Assembly (NCBI GenBank): GCA_021809435.1
Contig: JAKBAD010000001.1
Span: 1 to 64,000 of the forward strand
Reading direction: 5' to 3'
Origin: Pseudomonadota bacterium
GTDB lineage: Bacteria > Pseudomonadota > Alphaproteobacteria > Acetobacterales > Acetobacteraceae
DNA: 64,000 nucleotides
Both the position numbers and the translations under genes were made by a program. Below, one piece after another: positions 58,243 to 64,000 of the stretch. Each line of letters opens with the position of its first letter. Position 1 is the stretch's first letter. The notes under the pieces are model-generated. The model ran no database searches. It was not told the DNA's origin and saw nothing but the letters and a program-made list of their open reading frames with translations.

Positions 58243-58368
58243 TTAGCCCTGACGCGCCTTCATGCGCGGGTTCTTTTTGTTGATCACGTACACCCGGCCA
58301 TGGCGGCGGACGACGCGGCAGTCTTTGTCGCGAGTTTTCGCGGACTTCAGGGAGTTACGGATCTTCAT
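58243..58368 (-). CDS. rpmJ: 50S ribosomal protein L36, zinc-free type
   Basis: 41 residues: starts [17 protein letters not shown] and ends [12 protein letters not shown]. Only one Cys remains (residue 17), and the CxxC...C...H zinc ribbon of the 38-residue L36 form is absent, so this is the longer C-minus form common in alphaproteobacteria. Monocistronic, with its own terminator. Confidence 0.95.
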   Translation of the reverse strand: MKIRNSLKSAKTRDKDCRVVRRHGRVYVINKKNPRMKARQG

Positions 58369-58582
58369 GACGGCTCTCAGGACTAAAGAATAAGAATAGG
58401 TGGCGCCGTATGCCTATTGTTGGTGGCGCTGTCAACTCTGGGGGTGTAAAAACGCCGTGTGACACCCGGGATCGGGCGGTTTTGGCCACATGTCACCAAA
58501 CGGTCATTCGCTTTTATGACAAGGCTCTGTTGATAGCAGGGCTGGAAGCTTAACGCTGACGAGTCGAGTGGAGTTTGTGCGC

Positions 58583-59335
58583 ATGAAGATCAGTTTTGTC
58601 GTTCCCGCCTATAATGAGCAGGCGCTGCTGCCGCGCTCGCTGCGTGCCATCCGCGACGAGATTGAGCGCGTGGGGCTAAAGCTGGGCGAGCAGGCGGAGA
58701 TTATTGTGGTCAATAATGCCAGCACCGACAATACCCGCGCGGTCGCCGAGGCGGTGGAAGGCGTGCGGGTGGTGGATGAGCCGCGCAAGGGGCTGGTGCA
58801 GGCGCGCTGGTGCGGCTTTGAGCACTCGACCGGTGAGCTGATCGCCAATATCGACGCCGACACGGTGGTGCCGCGCGGCTGGCTCACCGAGGTGCTGCGC
58901 CAGTTCGAGCGCGGGCAGACGCTGGTCGCCCTCTCGGGGCCTTATGTGTATTACGGCGTGCCCGCCAAGGTGAACATGGTGGTGGCGGCCTATTACCGGG
59001 TCGCCTGGCTCGCCTATATGTTCAACCATTATGTGCTCAATGTCGGCGCCATGCTCCAGGGTGGCAATTTCATCGTCAAGCGCGCGGCGATGCTGAAGCT
59101 GGGCAATCCCGATCACCGCTTCTCGTTTTATGGTGAGGATACCGACATGGCGAACCGGCTCTCGAAGGTTGGACGGGTGAAATTCACCTTCCGGCTGCCG
59201 GCTGAATCGTCGGGGCGGCGGCTGGTGGGCGAGGGCGTGTTTACCATTGGCCTGCGCTACACCATGAATTTCTTCTGGGCGACGTTCCGCAAGCGCCCCT
59301 TTACCGAAGAGTGGCAGGATATTCGCGAGGCATAA
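58583..59335 (+). CDS. GT2-family glycosyltransferase
   Basis: 250 residues. Starts MKISFVVPAYNEQALL, with NNASTDNT, ANIDADTVVPRGWL (DxD) and the acceptor-side GGNFIVKRAAML and GEDTDMANRL (ED motif). Soluble GT-A fold, likely cytoplasmic. The sugar is unknown. ATG at 58583 is preferred over the GTG at 58568. A 214-bp leader separates it from divergent rpmJ; a terminator follows, so it is a single-gene unit. Confidence 0.88.
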   Translation: MKISFVVPAYNEQALLPRSLRAIRDEIERVGLKLGEQAEIIVVNNASTDNTRAVAEAVEGVRVVDEPRKGLVQARWCGFEHSTGELIANIDADTVVPRGWLTEVLRQFERGQTLVALSGPYVYYGVPAKVNMVVAAYYRVAWLAYMFNHYVLNVGAMLQGGNFIVKRAAMLKLGNPDHRFSFYGEDTDMANRLSKVGRVKFTFRLPAESSGRRLVGEGVFTIGLRYTMNFFWATFRKRPFTEEWQDIREA

Positions 59336-59360
59336 TGCCGACTCTAAATGGTGTGACCAG

Positions 59361-59396
59361 AAAACAGCCATCCGGGGGAACCTGGGTGGCTGTTTT
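59361..59396. terminator. Bidirectional rho-independent terminator
   Basis: AAAACAGCCA...TGGCTGTTTT stem between the convergent glycosyltransferase genes, with A/T runs on both sides. Confidence 0.8.
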
Positions 59397-59405
59397 GGTG
59401 TGAGG

Positions 59406-60422
59406 CTATTTGGCCGGGGGCTCGGCGGCCATGGCGGCCAGCGGGGGCAGTGCCTGTTGGTGGCCCTGTGCCTGGGGGCGGTGAGGGGCGAACATGAACC
59501 AGGCCCGGAACAGCAGCGTCTCGGCGAATAGCCGGCGGCGGAAGCGCGGACAGGTGAGTGCCGCCGCCCGGCTGGCCAGGCCGCCATGCAGCCCGGCGCG
59601 GATGCGCCGCAGGTCGCGCCGGGCCTGAGGGCTGAGATTGGCGGGCCGCTCGCCCAGCATGTTGGCGTGGCGGTGCATCATGGTCATGTAAATTTGCGGG
59701 CCACGCCTGAGCGCCGCGAGCGCGCGCTTATAGAGCGGCTGGAGGCGGCCGATATGGTTGGTTTTGTGCAGGCGATAGAGCACTTGCGGGCGTTCATCGA
59801 ACAAAATCTCGCCGCCGCAGGCGGAGATGACGATGTAGCTCCACCAATCATGCACCGTACCGGCTGGCTGGCCAGCATGCGCGACCAGCGCCGCCGCGGG
59901 CTGGTTGAGCACCAGCGTGTTGCCATTGGCGATGTTTTGCGTGAGGCAGGCGGGAAAATGCGCCGCCGGCCGGTGCAGCACAGAGAGCGTGCGCCCCTCC
60001 AACCGTTCATTGACCAGATATTGGCGCGCGCAATAGAGCGCCGGGCGGTCGCCGGACGGGGCCAGCATGGCCAGGGCGGCGGCCAGTTTGCCGGGTAGCC
60101 AGACATCATCCTGGTCGGCGAACGCGATGAAATTACTGCCCGCGGCCTCGGCCAGCAGGGTGAGAAAGCTGGCGCCCGCGCCCATATGCCGGCCCGAGGA
60201 GGGCGAGCGGATGACCCGCTCCGCCCCCAGCCGCGCGGTGAAGGCGGCCATGATGGCGGTGGTGTCGTCTTGTGAGCCGTCATCGCGCCAATAGAGCACC
60301 CAGCTGGTCACGGTTTGGGCGCACAGGCTGGCCAGTTGCTCCTCGAGATAAAGGGCGCCGTTGAAGGTGGAGAGCAGGATGGTGACGCCGGCGCGTGCCA
60401 GGGCGGGATGCAGTTTAGCCAT
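59406..60422 (-). CDS. GT2-family glycosyltransferase, rhamnosyltransferase-like
   Basis: 338 residues. N-terminal VTILLSTFNGALYLEEQLASL, WRDDGSQDDTT and FADQDDVWLPGKL (DQDD, typical of RfbN/rhamnosyltransferases), then CGGEILFD and a C-terminal Arg-rich helical region. Its location beside the dTDP-rhamnose operon supports rhamnose as donor sugar, although the genes are separated by a 189-bp gap and terminator. Confidence 0.85.
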   Translation of the reverse strand: MAKLHPALARAGVTILLSTFNGALYLEEQLASLCAQTVTSWVLYWRDDGSQDDTTAIMAAFTARLGAERVIRSPSSGRHMGAGASFLTLLAEAAGSNFIAFADQDDVWLPGKLAAALAMLAPSGDRPALYCARQYLVNERLEGRTLSVLHRPAAHFPACLTQNIANGNTLVLNQPAAALVAHAGQPAGTVHDWWSYIVISACGGEILFDERPQVLYRLHKTNHIGRLQPLYKRALAALRRGPQIYMTMMHRHANMLGERPANLSPQARRDLRRIRAGLHGGLASRAAALTCPRFRRRLFAETLLFRAWFMFAPHRPQAQGHQQALPPLAAMAAEPPAK

Positions 60423-60557
60423 TAAATGCCACCCGGTTCTGCGTGGCTCAGACAGTGACGTGCCGGGCGAAGAAACATTTTTGGGTTACAGCTCATATGA
60501 CAGTCGAGATTTATCTATCTCAGCGTCGAGATATACCTGCTTTTGAGTGGAGATACA

Positions 60558-60592
60558 GGCGGTTTTTGTTGCTTGGCAGCAAAAAAACCGCC
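60558..60592 (-). terminator. Terminator of the rfbBACD operon
   Basis: GGCGGTTTTTGTTGC...GCAAAAAAACCGCC-type hairpin starting 20 bp beyond the rfbD stop, with a T-run when read on the minus strand. The remainder of the 60423-60611 gap contains AT-rich sequence without a gene. Confidence 0.8.
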
Positions 60593-60611
60593 CGTGCCGG
60601 GGCGGGCGCGG

Positions 60612-61493
60612 TCAGGCTTGGAGCAAGGCGCCGACAATGGTGGGCAGGCTCGCGCGCCAGGGGGGGAGTTGTACGCCAAATATCTGCCGCAGTTTCGAGC
60701 AATCCAGCCGTGAATCGGGCGGGCGGCGGGTGGGGGTGGGCCAGTCGGCGGTGGTGATGGGCTCAATGTGAGGCGGCTGGTAGCCTTGTTTGGCGGCCTC
60801 TTCAAAGATGGCGGCGGCGAAGCCGTGCCAGGTGGTTTCGCCCTGGTTGGTGGCGTGGAAGATGCCGCGATACTCAGCCCGCCAGCCGGTTTCGCGGATG
60901 CGCGCGATGATGGCGAGGATGGCGGCGGCGAGGTCGGCGGCGGCGGTGGGGGTGCCACGCTGGTCGGCCACCACGCGCAGGTGGGGGAGTTTGCGCCCGG
61001 CGGTGAGCATGGTGCGGGCGAAGTTTTTGCCGTGCGCGGAATAGACCCAGGCGGTGCGTAAAATGACCGCCTTGGCGGGCGTGGCCAGGATGGCGGTTTC
61101 GCCATCGCGCTTGGTGCGGCCATAAACGCCGGTGGGGCCGGTTGCGTCGGTCTCCAGATAGGGCGCGCCTTTATTGCCGTCGAACACATAATCGGTCGAG
61201 ACATGGATGAGCACGGCGTTGGCGGCGGCGCAGAGCTGGGCCAGGGCTTTGGGGCCGGTATGGTTGCCCGCCATGGCGGCGGCCTCGTCGCTCTCGGCAT
61301 TATCGACGGCCGTATAGGCGGCGGCGTTGATGACGAAGGTGGGTTTGGTGGCGGTGAGCGCCGCGGCCAGGGTTTCGGGCTGCGCGAGATCGACCGCGGG
61401 GCGCGCGAGGGCGACATGATCGAGCCCCTGGGCGGTGCAGAGTTTGGCCAGCGAATCGCCCAGCTGGCCGGAAGCGCCGATGATGAGGATCAT
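60612..61493 (-). CDS. rfbD: dTDP-4-dehydrorhamnose reductase
   Basis: 293 residues. NADP-binding [24 protein letters not shown], and catalytic YGRTKRDGE. Performs the last step to dTDP-L-rhamnose. ATGA overlap with rfbC selects the ATG at 61493. Confidence 0.95.
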   Translation of the reverse strand: MILIIGASGQLGDSLAKLCTAQGLDHVALARPAVDLAQPETLAAALTATKPTFVINAAAYTAVDNAESDEAAAMAGNHTGPKALAQLCAAANAVLIHVSTDYVFDGNKGAPYLETDATGPTGVYGRTKRDGETAILATPAKAVILRTAWVYSAHGKNFARTMLTAGRKLPHLRVVADQRGTPTAAADLAAAILAIIARIRETGWRAEYRGIFHATNQGETTWHGFAAAIFEEAAKQGYQPPHIEPITTADWPTPTRRPPDSRLDCSKLRQIFGVQLPPWRASLPTIVGALLQA

Positions 61494-62053
61494 GGAGAGG
61501 TGAACCAGGGCTCGGAGAGTTCGGAGAGTTTGGGGGCCAGCTTGTCTTTGTCCGACAGGGCCTCGGCGCCGGGTTCCACGGGCCAGGGCAAGGCGAGGTC
61601 GGGGTCGTTCCAGATTACCGCGCGCTCGGAGGCTTTGTCGTAATCGGCGGTGACTTTGTAGATCACCTCGGTATCGGGCTCGAGTGTGCAGAAGCCGTGC
61701 AGAAACCCGCCGGGAATCCAGAGCTGGGCCCAGTTTTGCGCCGAAAGCTCGGCGGCTGCCCATTGGCCATAGGTGGGCGAGCCGTGGCGGATATCGACGG
61801 CGACATCCCAGATGGCGCCGCGCACCACGCGCACCAGCTTGCCCTGCACAAACGGCGCGACCTGGCAGTGCAGCCCGCGGATGGTGCCCTTGGCGGCTGA
61901 ATAGCTGTGATTATCCTGCACGAAATGTTCGTCGAAGCCTTGCGCGCGCAGCTTGGCGGCGCTCCAGGTTTCAGAGAAAAACCCACGCGAATCGGCGAAT
62001 TTGGGCGGGGTGATCAGCTTGACCTCGGGGATCTGGAGGGGCTGGATGGTCAT
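61490..62053 (-). CDS. rfbC: dTDP-4-dehydrorhamnose 3,5-epimerase
   Basis: 187 residues, cupin fold. Motifs [21 protein letters not shown] (catalytic His), [16 protein letters not shown] and [27 protein letters not shown] (catalytic Tyr/Asp region). ATGA overlaps at both ends within the operon. Confidence 0.95.
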   Translation of the reverse strand: MTIQPLQIPEVKLITPPKFADSRGFFSETWSAAKLRAQGFDEHFVQDNHSYSAAKGTIRGLHCQVAPFVQGKLVRVVRGAIWDVAVDIRHGSPTYGQWAAAELSAQNWAQLWIPGGFLHGFCTLEPDTEVIYKVTADYDKASERAVIWNDPDLALPWPVEPGAEALSDKDKLAPKLSELSEPWFTSP

Positions 62054-62934
62054 GCCTGGGCGGCTCCGTTGGCGATGTCTTTGAGTACCCGGCCGAGTTC
62101 GGTTTTGGCGACCGTGTCGGCGCGGCTGACGAGTTGGGCGGCGGAGATGTAGCCCATGCGGAAGGCGACCTCGGACGGGCTGCCGACCAGATTGCCCTGG
62201 CGGCTTTGGATGGTTTGCACGAAGGTGGCGGCTTGCAGCAGGCTGTCGGGGGTGCCGGCGTCGAGCCACGCGGTGCCGCGGCCCAGCCGCTCGACCTTCA
62301 GCGTGCCTTCCTGGAGGTACATGTTGTTGAGGTCGGTGATTTCGAGCTCACCACGCGCCGAGGGTTTGACCTGCTTGGCGAGCTCGACCACCCGGTGATC
62401 GTAGAAATAGAGTCCGGTGACCGCCCAGTTGGATGTGGGCGCCTGCGGTTTTTCGACGATCGAGATCGCCTTGGCGTCGCTGTCGAAGGTGACCACGCCG
62501 TAGCGCTCGGGGTCGCGCACCTGATAGGCGAACACGGTGGCGCCCTCGGCACGCGCGCCAGCGGCGCGCAGCAGGGTGGAGAGATGATCGCCATGGATCA
62601 GATTATCGCCCAGCACCAGGGCGCAGGGTTCGCCATCGATCCATTCCTCGCCAATGAGGAAGGCCTGGGCGAGGCCGTCGGGCGAGGGTTGGACGGCGTA
62701 GGAGATGCGGATGCCGAGCTGGGAGCCGTCGTGGAACAGGCGTTGGAAGAGCGACATATCCTGGGGGGTTGAGATGATCAGCACATCCTGGATGCCCGCC
62801 AGCATGAGCGTGCAGAGGGGGTAGAAGATCATTGGCTTGTCGTAAACCGGCAGCAGCTGCTTGGAGGTGGCCAGCGTGAGCGGGTGCAGGCGCGTGCCCG
62901 AGCCGCCGGCCAGGATGATGCCTTTTTTGATCAT
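62050..62934 (-). CDS. rfbA: Glucose-1-phosphate thymidylyltransferase
   Basis: 294 residues. Nucleotidyltransferase signature [28 protein letters not shown], and [10 protein letters not shown]. First step of dTDP-rhamnose synthesis. ATG at 62934 overlaps the rfbB stop. Confidence 0.96.
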   Translation of the reverse strand: MIKKGIILAGGSGTRLHPLTLATSKQLLPVYDKPMIFYPLCTLMLAGIQDVLIISTPQDMSLFQRLFHDGSQLGIRISYAVQPSPDGLAQAFLIGEEWIDGEPCALVLGDNLIHGDHLSTLLRAAGARAEGATVFAYQVRDPERYGVVTFDSDAKAISIVEKPQAPTSNWAVTGLYFYDHRVVELAKQVKPSARGELEITDLNNMYLQEGTLKVERLGRGTAWLDAGTPDSLLQAATFVQTIQSRQGNLVGSPSEVAFRMGYISAAQLVSRADTVAKTELGRVLKDIANGAAQA

Positions 62935-63986
62935 GTGTTGCTCCCCAGGCGTTCGCCGCCATAACGCTTGGCGCGGATGGCTTCCCACCAGGCGCGGTTA
63001 TCGAGATACCATTTCACAGTGGCGCGCAGACCGCGTTCGAAATCATGGTCGGCGCGCCAGGAGAGCGCGGTCTCGGCCGAGGACGGGTCGATTTCATAGC
63101 GGTGATCATGGCCTGGCCGGTCGGTGACATAGGTGATGAGCCGCTCGCGGGCGCCGTTTGGGGTGCCGAGCTGTTCATCGACGATGGCGCAGATGGTTTT
63201 GACCACGTCGATATTGCGCCGCGGCTGGCGGGCGCCGATGCAATAGGTTTGCCCCGGCACGCCCTGGCTGACCACTTTGAGCAGCGCCTCGGCATGGTCA
63301 TCGACGAACAGCCAGTCGCGGGTGTTCTGGCCGGCGCCATAGACGGGCAACGGGTTTTCGAGGATGGCGTTGAGGGTGATGAGCGGGATCAGTTTTTCGG
63401 GGAACTGCCAGAAACCGTAATTATTGGTGGTGTTGGAGACGATCACCGGCAGGCCATAAGTGTGCATCCAGGCGCGGGCCAGATGGTCGGAGGCGGCTTT
63501 GGAGGCTGAATAGGGGCTGCGGGGGTCGTAGGGCGTGTGTTCGGTGAAGGGCGGGTCGTTATCCGCGAGGGCGCCGAACACTTCATCGGTGGAGATGTGA
63601 TGGAAGCGGAACCGTTCGCGGCGCGCGCCTGACAATGTCATGAAATAATCACGCGCGGCTTCGAGCAGGGTGAAGGTGCCGGTGACGTTGGTGTGCACGA
63701 AGGCGGCGGGGCCGTCGATCGAGCGATCGACATGGCTTTCGGCGGCGAGGTGCATGACCACATCGGGCTGATGGGCGGCGAAGGCGGCGCGCATGGCGGC
63801 GGCGTCGCAGATATCGGCGCGGATGAGCGTGTGGTTGGGGTGGTGGCGCGTGTCTTCGAGCGCATCTTCCGAGGCGGCGTAGGTCATTTTGTCGATGTTG
63901 ACGATTTCGTGACCCTCACGCCGGATGGCGCGCCGGACCACGGCGGAACCAATGAACCCGCAGCCGCCTGTAAGAAATATGCGCAT
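62931..63986 (-). CDS. rfbB: dTDP-glucose 4,6-dehydratase
   Basis: 351 residues, extended [25 protein letters not shown]-binding motif, STDEVFG and catalytic [13 protein letters not shown] (YxxxK). The first gene of rfbBACD as far as visible; the promoter lies outside or within the last 14 bp of the window. Confidence 0.96.
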   Translation of the reverse strand: MRIFLTGGCGFIGSAVVRRAIRREGHEIVNIDKMTYAASEDALEDTRHHPNHTLIRADICDAAAMRAAFAAHQPDVVMHLAAESHVDRSIDGPAAFVHTNVTGTFTLLEAARDYFMTLSGARRERFRFHHISTDEVFGALADNDPPFTEHTPYDPRSPYSASKAASDHLARAWMHTYGLPVIVSNTTNNYGFWQFPEKLIPLITLNAILENPLPVYGAGQNTRDWLFVDDHAEALLKVVSQGVPGQTYCIGARQPRRNIDVVKTICAIVDEQLGTPNGARERLITYVTDRPGHDHRYEIDPSSAETALSWRADHDFERGLRATVKWYLDNRAWWEAIRAKRYGGERLGSNT

Positions 63987-64000
63987 GAAAAAACGATCCT

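Overview
The window is 64 kb of GC-rich DNA from a Gram-negative alphaproteobacterium. The lineage evidence is the outer-membrane set (tamA, tamB, bamB), the Kdo genes kdsA and kdsD, an MbfA-type iron exporter, heterotetrameric sarcosine oxidase, the 41-residue zinc-free type of ribosomal protein L36 and a Hint-domain repeat protein. I infer Rhodospirillales, probably near Acetobacteraceae, but no 16S gene or other decisive marker is present. The gene set reads as chromosome rather than plasmid. I saw no tRNA, rRNA or CRISPR array. Genes are tightly packed, with many 4-bp ATGA, GTGA or TTGA overlaps.

Layout. 1-0.85 kb: an intact IS427-group (IS5 family) element, 33 bp downstream of a secreted His/Pro/Tyr-rich protein gene. 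1.5-4.7 kb: prfC and a GT-C-like membrane protein. 4.7-12.1 kb (minus strand): an operon rarA-rluC-tamA-tamB. 12.3-14.7 kb: a small-molecule kinase-like protein, a small membrane protein and a Hint-domain protein. 14.8-22.3 kb: a divergent amidoligase-type cluster (transglutaminase, degenerate ATP-grasp fused to alpha-E, active-looking ATP-grasp, alpha-E) followed by a GT39-like membrane glycosyltransferase. 22.5-24.3 kb: two tandem ferredoxin/flavodoxin-NADP reductases, one with altered cofactor motifs. 24.5-29.6 kb: kdsA-kdsD, cobalamin adenosyltransferase, a Ser/Thr kinase with a degenerate PP2C domain, and a metallophosphoesterase.

29.7-37.1 kb is a one-carbon block: soxB-soxD-soxA-soxG release one-carbon units from sarcosine, while folD and purU interconvert and recover them as folate species and formate. 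An XRE-cupin regulator of PuuR-like build closes the block. 37.1-41.9 kb holds a small membrane protein, mbfA and two TPR proteins, one with an N-terminal SEC-C motif and a sulfotransferase domain. 42-46.7 kb is gltX, a YfgM-like protein, bamB and der. 46.7-53.9 kb (minus strand) is mutS-glnD-small membrane protein-FAD amine oxidoreductase.

54-58.1 kb has a membrane GGDEF-EAL protein divergent from a FeeM/LuxI-like N-acyltransferase that sits 3 nt upstream of an isoprenylcysteine-type methyltransferase. This is a plausible small signal-synthesis unit. 58.2-64 kb has rpmJ, two GT2 glycosyltransferases and the dTDP-L-rhamnose operon rfbBACD, which runs to within 14 bp of the window edge.

The most interesting items are the divergent amidoligase-type cluster with its chain of overlapping tiny reading frames, the FeeM plus methyltransferase pair, the kinase with a pseudophosphatase domain, and the cofactor-motif-altered reductase paralogue.
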